Below, in pieces: positions 39,101-49,546 of a DNA stretch of 64,000 nucleotides (positions are counted from its first letter, which is position 1; each line of letters begins with the position of its first letter). The position numbers and the translations under genes are program-made. The stretch lies in NCBI RefSeq assembly GCF_037975245.1, contig NC_092575.1, positions 13,683,001-13,747,000 on the forward strand. The letters run 5' to 3'. This DNA is from Apostichopus japonicus (Eukaryota; Echinodermata; Holothuroidea; Aspidochirotida; Stichopodidae). Below the pieces are notes generated by a model. That model was not told where the DNA came from, did not search any database, and saw only the letters and a program-made list of their open reading frames with translations.

Positions 39101-42100
39101 TGTGCTATCATTTTTGAAACTATTTCTCTAAGTGATTGATGGGTTATTGTCTCCATGTCTCTGTGTCAAGGATTATTAATTTCTAAATAGAATCATTCTT
39201 TGCTGTTATCTCCAGTATGCATGGCATTGGTTTCAGTTTAGCAGAACTAGTTTAAAATGACATGTACAGTATTAGCTGTCCTACTTTCATAACCACTTTA
39301 CCATTTGTCTTTAATAGACTGTGATAGTTGATTTTCATAAAGTTGACAAAAAGTCTCAAATTTTACGATCTTTAAATATCTCATCAGTTTAAGTTGAATT
39401 AAAGTTTTACAGTAATATGTATCAGGAGAAAATAGGGATAGTCCTACATTCAGACACCTAACCTCTCATTAAACAGTCAGACTCTGTATACTCAGCATGA
39501 CATTGAGGCCATTGCATTGATCTAAATATGATTTTCCGATGAATGCGAGAATAAAGAGGGAGGAATGTGCCAAACGAAATTGAAAATATTAGCTTCAAAG
39601 TGATAGAAATGTCCAATGCTTGGTTTCATTCTTAAGTGGGTCTTTTTCCTATGAGAATGTTAACAGTATGAATTTCTCTGACACTAGAGAGAGAAAATAA
39701 TATCCCATCAGACATGGAGGCCTGCTGTAAGGGGGAAATATTGTCTGATAATCCCCTCGGATATTTCTTTGAAATCGTTCTTCTGCTCATGATTTTGAAA
39801 CTGTTAAAGCGTGCTATTTTAGTAAGACCCTTTCATACAGTTTACGATTGGTGTGATCACAAAACTGAAATTGTAAAATTTTGACTTAATTCTCTGAAAA
39901 AAACAGTTCACTTCTGTAGTTTTGTTTGATCAGAGAGGAAAAACAGTTTAAAAAAAAAAAAAAAAAACTTTTCTTCACCCAGACAACAGAACTTTTAGAG
40001 GGTAATGATTGGACGTCCATTCATGGTGCGACATTCTTAAACACTTTCAGTCTTGTCTGTTGATAACAAGAAAAACCCCCACCTTGTGGTCATAAACATG
40101 GCTCTCTTTCCCATCTCGATACCTGAACAAGTCCCACTTTTCCCCTTGTTCATACATGAGCAGGGTTCTCTTTCCATTCTTCTTACATACTGTAAGCAGA
40201 ATCCTTATTCTTTTTGTATCCATAACAGGCCTCGAGTATCCATAACAGGCCTCGAAATAAATTCAGGCTGTTTGACAGATAGATTCCAGTGGATTTTGCG
40301 GTTTGCCAGCTAAAAGAGAATGCATTGGCCATGATTCAGTCTACTAGGACATATTAACGTTCAATACTTCTGTGCTAATTCATGGCAAATGCAAGTGGGA
40401 ATTTGTTGTTAGCCAGTAGATTTTAATGTACTGTCATACTTTGTTAGCATGTGGCTAACATTGTGAAATTATAGGACTGTATAAAGCAAGCTCCTCTTAA
40501 CCCTCCTATTTTCCAGAAATTAGCAGTAAAATCCTTCCCTTTTCCATATATCAGTTTAATCCTTTCCATTTCCATATATCAGTAAGATCATTTTACCCTT
40601 CTCTTTACATGAGTGGGATCCATTCTCCCTTTTCTATACACGAGCAGGTTCCCCCTTGGCTCCTCCTTCATACATGAATACAACCCTTCTCCCCTTCTTC
40701 TCATTTAAGACAAATGCACGCCCATAACAAGACCGACCATCCCTGTGGCTGTTGAGATGGATGGATGGAAATACCATGGAGTAAATGCATCTAGTATCAA
40801 ATAAGCAAAATTTCTGTATTTGCTATACAATATTCAGATGTATTTTAACATTGTTTTTGATGAATTTTGAATGATAAAAAAAAGCTCTGTGAACCTGAAA
40901 ATCATTGTGCAAAAAGGAAACGCTTAATTATTCCAGGCACCGTATTTCATTTTCATGCTCCTTGGTGCCTGGGTTGGAAAGAAGAAGCAGAAAGATCTGG
41001 CCTGATCCGCAATGACAATAATAAAAAGGTGCTTGTATTGTCTTTATAGAGACTTAAATCTTCGAGAGGATATCATCACCGATGGCAACTGCAAAGAAGA
41101 TGTAATGAGAAATGCTGCCCTCACCTTTGAAGATTACTTTGTGGCACCCCCTGGTAAGTTTCATTTCAGAGTTCCTTGGTAAAAGTAAACATATTTAGCT
41201 AGGTTTAATGTCGAGTGCTTATATTTTTAAAGTGTAAACAGTGTGCTGCATCTTGTGAGTTTTGATTGCAGGCAATTCATTTTGGCCCTTACAATCAGCT
41301 GTAGTGTACTGCATAATTTCTGCCTACATCAATTTGATTCAACATAGAAAGGCACTCTTTACTTATTGTTGTAAAGGTCAAGTTTAAATGTCTAAAAACT
41401 TGACAAGATTTGTTCCATCACTTCAAAGTATACGTCGTGGTCAACACTTAGCCTAAAGACTTACCCTTACTTTTATGGTGGATCATGTATCTAGCCTAGC
41501 CTACTTTGCATATCAGAATCAGAGCTGAAATTTTTGATTTTGTGAACTGTTGTGTAGATGCTATCTTTAGGCTAGTTGTGCCTTTTTCAGATAAGCAAAA
41601 GCAAAAAAATATTTTCAAGACAGTGTGAGTGACAGAGTGAGTAACCGTGGTAACCAGAAGTAGAATGTAATTTTTGTCTCCTTGGTATGATTTATGAATA
41701 TTTTATTTTAGTCATTGGGATATCACAAGACTTTGTATGAGACAGTTGTATGACATTGCTATATCACTGTTGTATAAAACTGTTGCCTAACACTGTTATT
41801 TTATGACAGTGTTGTATGACACTGTCATATGAAACTGTTGTATGAGAATGTTATGACATTGTTGTGTGATGTCCACTGTTATATGATACTGTTATATTAT
41901 GACACTGTTGTGTGACACTGTTATATGACATCGTGTGACACTGTTATATGGTACTTTAATATGACACTCAATTGTAGTTGACTGTCATATGACATTGCTT
42001 TATGCCAATGCTGTCTGGCAATGTTACATGGCACTGTGATATGACACTGTTGTATGACGTTGTGTGACACTGTTATATGGTACTATTACTTTTATATGAC

Positions 42101-43515
42101 ACTATTGTATTATACCTGCTGTCATATGACATTGTTCTGTGGCAATGTTACATGGCACTGTTTTATGACACTGCTATGCAGTATACAACAGATTTTGTGA
42201 GTATTGAAAACTCTTATTCCAGTTTTGTTACTACAGTTACATGTAGCATGCACTGTGGTTCTTTATGATCTGTTTGTCACTTGACCTGTTTCCCCTCCCA
42301 TTCCCTATATCTCCCCCCCCCCACCCTCCCCCTCATCATTATCAACTCGACAAACCATCAGGCTGTATTAAGGAAGTCATTGCTCCTTGATTACACGCTC
42401 TGTTGAAGTCAGTAAGACTTGTTCCTGAATAAGAAATGATGACCATGGAAGCCTGAAATAAAATGAAGAGTATGCTTGTTAGATGTGACACTAATCTGCT
42501 TGGAAGTATATCCCAAGCCCTGTAAAGTCAGACACTGTGTTATTTCTTGCACTCTTTGCTAGTCGTAGACATTGTTTGTTCATATCTGCAGACTTGTTCT
42601 TTATGAGTTCCTATACTGTATCTGAATTTTAATAATTAAAGTGAAAAATTTGGGGATTTCACTCTGTAAACACTGTCAAGCAATACAGCTCTAAACAGAT
42701 TCTGTATTTGAAATACAGTAGAAGAGGAAAATACAAGAAAATGTTTGCCGCAGTTTATGCTTTTAATATCACTATAACACTACAACAACAAAAAATTAAA
42801 GCAAGACTCATCAGTATGCTTGGAAAATTGGGTGTTGTTAGTGATCATTTGAAAAAAATAAAAATGTGAAAACAAACATGACAGTCCTTTGACTGGAGAA
42901 CACTGATTGAGCATTGATAGATTTCAATGCAAGACCATAGCATGCCATTTGAAAGTTATAAGTTTATCTTGAACATACAGTATCATTGATACTAAAATCA
43001 TGTGAATTAGTAATCAATTTGCTCTTGACTGCCTGTCGGTCAGGCTCTTAGTTTTCTCTCCTGAAAAAAATAAAATAAAATAAAAATAAAAATAAATAAA
43101 TAAAAAAAGCTTTCTCTCCTGGACTGACCAATATCTTGTGTTGTCTGATTTGACCATGCCAGTGTAAATTTGAAAATTGTGAATTGTTGATTTGTCAAGT
43201 TTTTCATTTCTGCACTTAAACCTCATCCAAAGCGTGAAGAAGTGTTGTGAGTCTCAAAGCTATCGAAGTAAGAGGTCAGTGTGTAGAAAAGAAGTCCTAG
43301 ACTTGGTAACTTACTGTAAAATAAGTATAATTTTACAAAAGTCGACATAGGTTTATCTCTGTCTCTAATGAGTACTACAAAGAAACTGAGATAATTTGAC
43401 TTAGCATCATCGGATTTTTATTTCCTCCCAATTTTCTTCAGGTAATATTCCTCTGGAAACCAAACCTGCATCTCGTTATAGAGATCCAGATGAGGAAGAC
43501 CAAGATAAGAGGTAG
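24142..43515 (+). CDS. GATC: Glutamyl-tRNA(Gln) amidotransferase subunit C, mitochondrial
   Basis: Five coding exons, 24142-24246, 34474-34524, 37197-37366, 41050-41153 and 43442-43515, join with GT-AG introns in matching phase (0, 0, 2, 1) to 167 codons. Exon 1 gives a basic, acid-poor N-terminus with SRRSYS, a plausible mitochondrial presequence; an in-frame TAG at 24130 fixes this ATG as the first. Exon 2 carries PTWQDVD. Exons 3-5 match the GatC core: ELLERLSLV, VDTTDVVPMDSVLEDR, DGNCKEDV and YFVAPPGNIPLE. GatC holds together the GatCAB complex, which converts mis-charged Glu-tRNA(Gln) to Gln-tRNA(Gln) in the matrix. Intron 1 is 10.2 kb, mostly an antisense retrotransposon and its nested inserts. 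AATAAA at 44035-44040 is a likely poly(A) signal. Confidence 0.94.
24440..24780 (-). repeat. 3' LTR of the gypsy element
   Basis: 341 bp, ends TGTTATGTCG...ATATATCACA on the plus strand. Its twin begins at 29235. Confidence 0.95.
24781..24792 (-). promoter_or_regulatory. Polypurine tract
   Basis: Minus strand CCAGGGGGAAAA lies directly next to the 3' LTR, where the plus-strand DNA primer for reverse transcription is expected. Confidence 0.85.
24845..26044 (-). CDS. Gypsy integrase region of pol
   Basis: A 399-codon frame encoding a retroviral-type integrase that would insert the element's DNA copy. In order: an HHCC zinc-binding N-domain (HEGHQG...; CTVCQ), the DDE core with MDIVG, TDNGSQF and NGEIERFN, and a C-terminal GPY/F-like module (VVGPSTYVTSDG) near residues 310-330. 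It has no chromodomain. It overlaps the end of the upstream gag-pol frame but lies in a different frame. The Met at 26044 is only the first in the open frame; the natural product would be a fusion with upstream pol. No slippery site is obvious at the overlap, so the offset looks like a mutation rather than programmed frameshifting. Confidence 0.92.
   Translation of the reverse strand: MYGDFLFRGERMVVPSSLTSVLIDNAHEGHQGVVRTKQRTRQLYWWPLMDKQIEIMIKNCTVCQLHDKTAQVRSSPMQPVQFPAKPWSKLAMDIVGPNYTMPQNARFAITLIDYHSKWPEVGFTSNVTSASVIDFLKTIFSREGFPEEIVTDNGSQFVSHEFKQFLCERNIKQTNSALYHPQGNGEIERFNKVLNDFVMTASLQATPILKAIREFLGVYRSTPHATTGVEPSLLLHNRHLKTKLDIQGITKGPLPVKSDSIRDHVRDQQMKSKVHTDHSRHAVTRTFKVGDFVRIRKPGHVLKGHSKYTPPIKITKVVGPSTYVTSDGRTWNVDRMTPFSGNVPSTTDDEVSDLLHDVQSPARLGLPFNQPHAPQSVIPERPSRVRQPPVWARDYMFYK
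25978..29031 (-). CDS. Gypsy gag-protease-reverse transcriptase-RNase H
   Basis: One long open frame; the likely start is the Met at 29031 (MQAIPPPIQF), 55 codons inside the longer open stretch from 29196, because the upstream codons cover the leader next to the primer site. Order: Gag with two zinc knuckles (CYRCGSTSHIANFSSC, which has two extra residues before the last Cys, then canonical CKKCGKTGHFAKVC); aspartic protease with DTAS; reverse transcriptase with LKSAYHQL and catalytic YLDD; RNase H with TTDASNRG and TDHKAL; a spacer ending near NIVADALSRL. The frame then runs out of register before the integrase and stops at 25978. tRNA-Ser priming fits Mag-like gypsy clades, but clade placement is inference. 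Confidence 0.93.
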   Translation of the reverse strand: MQAIPPPIQFLPTPGTPSTPWAQWKQLFMNYLLASDLLTATPERKQALLLHSLGAEGQRIFYTLPQPVPPPTTTPATPTSSAPDTADIFEQTLQILQSHFQPMVNVVAERFRFRKRAQLPGESVDNYIASLRQLTKYCEFNVFTDEMIRDQLVEKTTSSRIQERLLLEKDLTLGKAIDIARHVERAVREARELNTTTHQAAAVRADFRRANPIRDSQPRTPPRQPPSAQPGLSNTTRTTRHCYRCGSTSHIANFSSCPAVGKSCKKCGKTGHFAKVCRQRQNVSEIQTYDNEYEESSHTSTIADRDTPSTTTTTYAEIQVLSTEGTTQTTPNTVKPNIFCEVSVNNVPVTLQVDTASDITIFNAALFDKYFVRDALTPSTIKVLAYNQSEIKVLGCFNAKFTTKDAKCVTDVYVVQAGKCLLGKDLIQGLGLIIDGAKLSCYSTENTPSATSTSTTNTPTNTPNPIIGNPIASKFQDLFTDDLGVIKGFQHKIKLSADAKPVQQSLRRIPFAVRDMVTQELANLEAQGVIEKVHGATDWVSPIVVAWKKNGKIRICVDLRKLNENMVLEKHPLPHIEELLTELQGASYFSKLDLKSAYHQLQLHEESRDLTTFITHAGIYRYKRVCFGLASAPSCFQKVMHSILTGLQGVQCYLDDVVVYGKTQAEHDQNLQRVLTKIRDSGMKLNSKCEFNATTIQLLGHVVSKEGIRPAPDLVKAITDAPAPQSVDEIRSFLGLAGYYAKFVPNFAMKVQPIRDIQISKKPFVWTKEANDAFEQIKASITTDGDALALFDPTREVFITTDASNRGIAAIMTQLHTGEERLVMCASRKLTECEQKYSTGEKEALACLWAVEKWHTYLWGRRFTLRTDHKALTTLLCTSGTGHKPLRISRWATRLMNYNYSVEYKPGRLNIVADALSRLPLPTTSDVYPNYEEDTESICQLTVACQSVSEVKLRNAIMHDDVYTKVSKYVVHGWPHDKSKISKDLLPYFQIQTELSCMEISYSEGNGWLYHHPLQVC
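29220..29232 (-). promoter_or_regulatory. Primer binding site, tRNA-Ser type
   Basis: Minus strand TGGCGACGAGGAT starts 2 nt after the 5' LTR. It is complementary to the 3' end of animal tRNA-Ser(GCT), including the CCA. Confidence 0.8.
31073..31711. mobile_element. TTAA-flanked MITE inside the long-TIR element
   Basis: Inverted ends AGCAGCATTTTGC are perfect over 13 bp, flanked by TTAA at 31069-31072 and 31712-31715. At 639 bp it has no convincing coding content. A similar left terminus (TTAAAGCAGCATTTTTGC) appears alone near 38384. Confidence 0.8.
31909..32214 (+). pseudogene. Relic of a transposon-encoded C-terminal domain, frameshifted
   Basis: The 3' half of this 101-codon frame reads VEISEEENDVFVKLMKQ... 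and ends PWPQNTHNNCWIPF. The segment just before it continues sensibly only in a neighbouring frame (RYIAGMYDNEWYIG, about 32052-32093), so one small indel separates them near 32093. The pattern Y-A-x-Y-x-x-x-W-Y-x-G, acidic stretch, VKxM, WP, CW(I/V)P recalls a Tudor/SH3-like domain I associate with C-termini of uncharacterised transposon proteins in invertebrates; I cannot confirm this by search. It lies inside the long-TIR element, so it is probably what remains of that element's own protein. Confidence 0.5.
34525..35344. other. GATC intron 2, left part
   Basis: AT-rich intron sequence without recognised elements. A poly-C-rich stretch lies near 34738. Confidence 0.5.
35347..35650 (-). repeat. 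tRNA-derived SINE, antisense in GATC intron 2
   Basis: On the minus strand a tRNA-like head shows TGGCCGAGTGGATAAAGG (A box) and GGTCCGATACCCGG (B box), with a long variable region as in Ser/Leu-type tRNAs. A body follows, with a tail of (ATT)n repeats at the plus-strand left end (35349-35362). The head is too altered to be a tRNA gene. Confidence 0.8.
35710..36131 (+). mobile_element. TTAA-type element, copy 3, with a small insertion
   Basis: TTAA flanks at 35706-35709 and 36132-36135; termini match copy 2 at 19560. It is longer because a ~50-bp palindromic insert sits at about 35990-36040. Confidence 0.8.
35990..36040. mobile_element. 51-bp palindromic mini-insertion
   Basis: Arms CATGGAGCTATAAACAG and its reverse complement enclose a short centre. 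The host sequence gtaggga(c) is repeated on both sides (35983-35990 and 36041-36048). Copy 2 of the host element lacks the insertion at the same place (gtagcgac at about 19835), which shows it is an insertion. Confidence 0.75.
36136..41729. other. GATC intron 2 (right), intron 3 and start of intron 4
   Basis: Apart from GATC exons 3 (37197-37366) and 4 (41050-41153), this is AT-rich intron. It contains G homopolymers near 37581, 37931 and 38813, a poly-A run near 39951, and an isolated TTAAAGCAGCATTTTTGC terminus near 38384 related to the MITE at 31073. A duplicated phrase 'ctcgagtatccataacaggc' occurs at about 40218-40250. No other gene is seen. Confidence 0.5.
41730..42185. repeat. Degenerate 13-15-bp tandem repeat in GATC intron 4
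   Basis: Variants of 'gacactgttgtat' / 'gacactgttatat' recur across about 450 bp with irregular spacing, giving a strong alternating TATG/ACTG texture. This is a worn minisatellite. Confidence 0.75.
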
Positions 43516-44968
43516 CACTGACAAAACAGGAGTACTTCTCTGAACTTGAAGAGATGCTAGAGTGTGAAAACTCAAAAACCTGTCCATGAAGAGAACAACC
43601 TCTGATAGCCCCCCCCCCCCCCTCCTCCAGACTATCTGCTAATCTTCTATTATTAGTGCACCAACTTTGACTGTGCATATATCAAGACAGGGAAAACAAC
43701 TGTATTATTCTAATGATTGAAACTTTGCAATCCAAGTGGAGATACCTTCAAGTTCAGGGAATATCTTGCAATATTTTACTCCATAATGTTATTAACTTGT
43801 GTAACTACAAAAAGAAATATAGAACTTTTAATATTTCCTTACTTTAGTAATATACTCTCATGATGAAATTACAACAACAAAAAACATGTAATTATGAACG
43901 ATGTTCATTTTATTGGATACTTAGTGAAGAGTTCATCCCTTGAAATCAGTTTTTTTTCTTTGGAAATTCTAGAATCCTGAAGGTGTTTATTGATTGTTGT
44001 TTTTAAAAAGAAGGATTAGCCAGGCATGGATTGTAATAAAACCTTTGCAAGTGACTGAAACGGTTGGTTTCAATTCATTCCTGTTTCTTTACCACCGCTC
44101 AAAGATATGAGAGCCCAATGCATAATTATTGTTAGGATGTTATGTTATTTTCATGAAAAGTGCTTCATATCCCAAGAATTCTTCTTACAATAAATCTGGA
44201 GATCGTGAACATCCAGCTATAAGATATCTTGAAATGAAATATCAATGGAGATCTGCGTAATAAAACTACCGTAGCCCCTGGACTCCATTGTGCTGGAACA
44301 GTAGACAGATGTAATTTACAGTATTGAGAATGAATACATCAATGCATCTGACAGAAGACGAAACAGAAGCTGGCCTTGAAGGTGGCAGTACTTTCAGCAA
44401 GTGAAAAAGCTATTAAGATTGAAGTTTGCATTTTTTTACAATTAATGAGTTAGTTGGTTTCTCAAATTGTTTGGTTAAAGAATTCTGTTTTTGGTTAAAT
44501 ATTTCATGCTTCCCAGGGGTAGCCTGTTGCCTTGGGCCTATGATATGATGCATTGTTATGTTAGTCAGTTTCAGGGAATAAATTACTTTTTACACATTTG
44601 TTAATAACAATTTTGTGCGTTTAGGAATTTTGTTTTATCATAAACTACTGAAATACTAGAGGGTTTTCCGCACAGAATTTGCTGCACAGTACAGCTTTGC
44701 TGTGCATAGCAACTCATACACTATTTTGCATAGCTGCAACATTTTACTATGTGATGAATATTTCCTTGCAGTATGGTTCTGCACACGTAATTTACTGTTC
44801 ACTTTGCATTGGTGTACAGTGGCAAGTCGTCCATTTTTGCAAAGCAACATTTTACTATGTGATAAATTATTCCATGCAGTGTATATGTACCTTTCTTAAG
44901 TACTTTCCATTAATTTATAGGTGATCCCAGTTGTGACAATTTTGTTGTCTGTGTTTCACTTCATATAA
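43516..44968. other. GATC 3' UTR and spacer
   Basis: Probable GATC 3' untranslated sequence runs to near the AATAAA at 44035; a second AATAAA lies near 44191. A poly-C tract sits at about 43610. From 44650 to 44900 two related stretches contain 'caacattttactatgtga' twice (about 44737 and 44847), a small direct duplication. Confidence 0.5.
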
Positions 44969-47243
44969 CAGGGGTCGAAATTTAGAATATTTACGACTAT
45001 TCCAGCGGAATAGTGTATTTTCAAATCCACTATTCCGTCTCATTTTCCACTATTCCTTAATTTCCTTTGAAACTATAAAAAGAAAAAAAAATAAGATAAC
45101 AAAATTATATGTTGAGTCTTCTGTTGGGTTATTGATAATCATTAGTGTTTTGTGTACTGAATTGAAGAAAGCAGGTAACCCAGGACGCAGGTTGTAAAAC
45201 CCACTCACAAGGGCAATGTCAATGGCTAGTTTCGCACACTTCAGGGTACAGTATATGGGTCACACTGACACCCATGGCCCAGCGCGGGAAAAGCTGCTGT
45301 AATAAATCAGCCTCGCGGGAAATGTTTTGAACAATATTGCCATTCCACATTTTTTTTAAATTTATATTGTATGTTAGTTAGTAACGTTTTCTTTCGTATG
45401 AATTTGACTTCAATTCAGTGTTCCCTCTAAGGTGCGGGATTCCCTTCAACTGACTCAGTAATCCCGCAAAGAAAACATTTGTCTGCTGGAAATCCCCGCA
45501 TCGTTTTCTTGCATTCGCGTGAAGTTTATACTCAATGCACAACGTATTCACTTCACTGTATAGAGGGGGAAAAAACAAAAATCAGTAGAGAAATTACCAA
45601 TTGTGTAAGAAAAGTAAGTTGGTACACCTTTCAAATTTTACGAAAAGATTGAACAAAACACTTTCGAAAAATTCACGCGAATCTGGCATATCGTGTTAAA
45701 TGCAACTAATGTCATGTTAACAAGGCTCTAGTACACCCATCTATGAATAAAACGGAAGACCACATCTGGTATTAAGCGGGAGAAAAAGTATTTTTTAGAA
45801 TTTCCAAAAATACGCAAAAATAATATCCTACCATGGTTAAGTGTATAGCAAATAGCCTAACCACCTCATCGGTTACGGATCACACGTAAATACAAAACAC
45901 AACTCATTGTATTTTGCGAAGTTGACGTTTTTTACAAGAACAAAATATATAAAACAATATTAAGCATTTAGTGAATCATGCCAAGTGGCCTAAAACATGT
46001 CATTACAAGGGTTACTTTCATAAAGATGGCCATAGCTATAGGGGCCTTGATATCGTGCTATGCTTGTATAGTATGGACTGTGCCACGTGTATCATGGGAA
46101 TATATTGTTTTGTTCATGCGGAGGAGTCAGTTGGCTTGAGGTGTGATTTACTTATCTAAATGTTACTGGTATATTTAACCTACTTTTCTTGAACGTCTAA
46201 GATAATATTTCGCATAACTTTGCCGATCCTTTACTGACTGACCTAATTAATTCTAGAATGGAGCCAAAGTAGTTTAACTCCATGTAACGTTTCTTGGAAA
46301 CGTGCCAAAAAATCTTAACAAACATGTGTTAGACAGGGGATGAGCTCACAGTTGTTGGTACCTGGGAAATTTCGCAACACATGTATAGCCTAACGTGGTA
46401 TTTAAGTAGGGTTAAATTCTGCAGTTGTAAACTTTTGTACGTATATTCATTGTTAGGCAGTCAAGAAACGGGGCTTTGCCGAACGTTGTTTGTTTCATAA
46501 TATCGGAAGTTTTGTAAAGTTAAACTTTTTAAAGATTGTAAGACATTATAAATCTCTTTTCATAACACAGAATATTGCTACGTACAGTCTCCAACTTGTC
46601 ATTTTAAAATTTTCATCAGTTTCCTGACAATTTAAATTCCAAAATTTGTTATTATTTTGCATCTTCAACTGCTAATTTTTTATCGCCAGTCACGCAAAAT
46701 TACCAATATTTTCCGGGGGGCCTTTGCCCCTGGAAACCCACAAGCATAGGCGTAGGAGCCTAATTTGATTTGGGGGCTGAAACGACTTGCCCGAAAAATA
46801 TAACCAAAATCGGGAAATCGGCAGTTGTTTTTAATGTGTTCGCGGGAAATTGAACAAGGATTTCCAAGACTGTGTAACTACCTGTTACACATGAGGTGAT
46901 AATTTTCCCTACATACGCGATGGTATACGGAACGTGTAAAGGGCAATAAATCGGAAGAAAATGTTGGCTACGGAACATGTAGGTACTGTACATAACTGCA
47001 ACTCACGTGTAAAGAGAGTTTCTTTTGTATTTTTGGGCAAGTTTTTACGCCCGGGAAACAAATAAAATTAAAATTGTTGCCTGACTAGTGACAGGCTAGA
47101 AAATTTAGATGGATTTGTCAAAGTTTGTTGTTAGCTATCACTTTTAGCACTATCCATACGGAATAGTGAACCCAAGCAACTTGGTATTCCGTTCATGATT
47201 TCACTATCGCGGGATAGCGGAATAGCGTAAATTTCGACCCCTG
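44969..47243. mobile_element. Putative DNA transposon with CAGGGGTCGAAATTTA ends
   Basis: The terminal 16 bp CAGGGGTCGAAATTTA are identical in inverted orientation at 44969 and 47243. Further inside, both arms carry ggaatag-rich sequence. Flanking tataa (44964-44968 and 47244-47248) would be a 5-bp duplication, shorter than the hAT norm, so superfamily is uncertain. It contains a CAGTGTTCCCTCTAAG terminus-like stretch at 45417 without a partner and a fragment of the element C family at 46745-46815. No transposase frame was recognised. Confidence 0.7.
46745..46815. mobile_element. Terminal fragment of the element C family
   Basis: CATAGGCGTAGGAGCC followed by 'taatttgatttgggggctg' and 'gacttgcccgaaaaatata' is the inverse of the right end of the element at 7100-8194. 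The opposite end is absent. Confidence 0.65.
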
Positions 47244-47248
47244 TATAA

Positions 47249-47599
47249 CTGTTATATACTGTACATGTGTAAATTATATTACCTTTTTTTACAATAACAA
47301 GGTAAAAAACAATGTATTTGAACAGAAAACACATTTCATTATATAACAAGAAATATTTCATGATATAAAGTGCTTAGTTGAATTAATGCTGAAAGTTAGT
47401 TATCTGTGGAGACATTCACACCAGGAATGTCACAGTTTGAGCCCTTATACTGCAATTACCAAGCTACAGTTGTGTTTTTGTAGTACTTATCAAAATTAAA
47501 TCATTTAAAAGCATCCATGTTATTATTAATCTTTTATGATTGTAGGTTGGTACAGTGATTAAAAGTAATCTTGGAAGAACATGGAGTAAACAAGGATGA
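47249..47599. other. Spacer
   Basis: AT-rich sequence leading into the minisatellite; nothing recognised. Confidence 0.4.
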
Positions 47600-48340
47600 C
47601 CCACTGCACCCACATATGACCCAGGTCAAGTGTGGGTACAAGGGGTCAATCATGACTCAGGGGTCATGTGTGGGGTTGCAGTGGGTCTATCATATAATCA
47701 AGGGATCATGTGTGGGTACAATTGGTAAATCATATCACCCAGGGATCATGTGTGGGAAGGTAGGTCAATCATATGACCCAGGGGTCATGTGTGGGTGCAG
47801 TGGGTCAATGATATGATCCAGGGGTCATATGATGGTGCAGTGGGTCAATCATATGACTTGTGGGTCATGTGTGGGGAGGTAGGTCAATCATATGACCCAG
47901 GGTCATGTGTGGGGAGGTATGTCAATCATATGACCCAGGGGTCATGTGATGGTGCAGTGGGTCAATCATTTGAGTCTGGGGTCAATCATATGACTTGCGT
48001 GTCATGTGTGGGTAAGGCTACAACACAGGTATCAACATCAAAGAATAAGACACAAACATATAGCATAGTTGAAATGTGAATATTCATAAACTTGTAAAAT
48101 AGGGGTCATGTGTGGGGGCACTGGGTCAATCTTATGATCCAGGAGTCATATGGTGGTGCAGTGGGAAATCATATGACTCTGGGGTCATATGTGGGTGAAG
48201 TGGGTCAATCATATGACTTGTGGGTCATGTGTGGGTTAGGATACAACTTACAACACAAGTACTGTATCGACATCAAGAATAAGACGCACAACTTATAGCA
48301 TAGTTGAAACGTGAATATTCATAAACTTGTAAAATGGCAA
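47600..48340. repeat. 37-42-bp minisatellite with higher-order duplication
   Basis: Variants of a unit containing 'ggggtcatgtgtggg' and 'gggtcaatcatatgac' repeat about ten times from 47600 to 48000, then resume at 48090-48240. A linking block (taagacacaaacatatagc ... cataaacttgtaaaat) occurs at about 48003-48095 and again at 48236-48337, so one array-plus-linker segment has itself been duplicated. Open frames of 60-96 codons across it are repeat artefacts. Confidence 0.85.
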
Positions 48341-49546
48341 AAAAATGTAATTGCTATTTTATTAACCAGCAAGATTTACATTCAACACTTAACTTTTATT
48401 GTATAAAAAAGACATGTTAAGGTTATTTTTACATCATTTTATCATCAATGCAGTTAACTGTTAAGGTGAACAAGATGGCTGACTTGGTTTCAAGAGCATA
48501 AAATAATATATTCATTTGATTTATTTACATAGAATTCTGTCTTCTCTCATATTTTGCTTTCATAACTTTCTTGGTATTTACACAAATTTCACGTAATACA
48601 TGAACCACCACTTAACCTGAGTGGCATTTTATAGCAAACTGATTGTCTTTATTTTAAGTGAATTTCTGGTTAATGAATATTCATATATATTAGCAAACTA
48701 TTTGCATACAAGACATTAAAATTGGTGTAAAACAACTAGAGTTTAATGTATTGATAAATGCTTTAAAAAATATCTGTATAAAACATAGTGTAACATGGAA
48801 AGAAATCACATACTTCTAAAGCTTTGACTCATGCCATATGCCAAAATCTCAAATACTCACAAATGACTCTCAAATTTGTAAAAAATGCAACTGAGAGTTT
48901 GAAATTCCATTCATATTACGAAATATTGTATATGCTCAGACATGCTATAGATGGAGCTGGTTTAAATGATCCAGGTTTCACAAACCATTCCGTTTAACTG
49001 ACCGCACACCTGACGATGACCACACAGTCACAGTCCTGGGGGACTGGGGTTGAGAGCAAATCAGTCGTTTGGTAGTTTGGTTTTCATGGCCAGGTTCTTT
49101 CCTGGGCGACTTTTCCTTAAAAAAAACCCATTCCGTTAAACTTATCATCTGGCAACCTGACAAACAAAATGGTTTTCTCTACTCATTATTTACATTACAT
49201 TACATACAAATATAATTAATAATAATGATTAGATTACCAAAGTTAGAACACAATAGTGGTGCTGTTGTTGAGCTTTAATCAAGGTTAGTTAACAAGACTT
49301 CATCCGACCAGCCCCCTGCACCCCCCCCCCACCCATTCACCTAACTCTCCTCTGAGCTATGGCGCACACACTGCTTCTCAGTAGCTTTATTGTAAGGACG
49401 GTAGCTTATGCTTCATGAACTACAGCCTCTGTTACGGGACTGTTGCATAGAAATTCAGATATAAATATGTACATAGATATTAATACACAGAAATACGTTT
49501 GCCTGCCACTGTGACAGACTGTCCTGTGTATTATTTATTTATTTTT
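48341..49546. other. Spacer
   Basis: AT-rich sequence; a poly-C stretch near 49321. No gene or bounded repeat recognised. Confidence 0.4.

Noticed and set aside
47571-48298. Open frames of 62-96 codons rich in repeated G, Q, S, Y and H
   Set aside because: They follow the minisatellite unit and have no start context, homology or splice sites.
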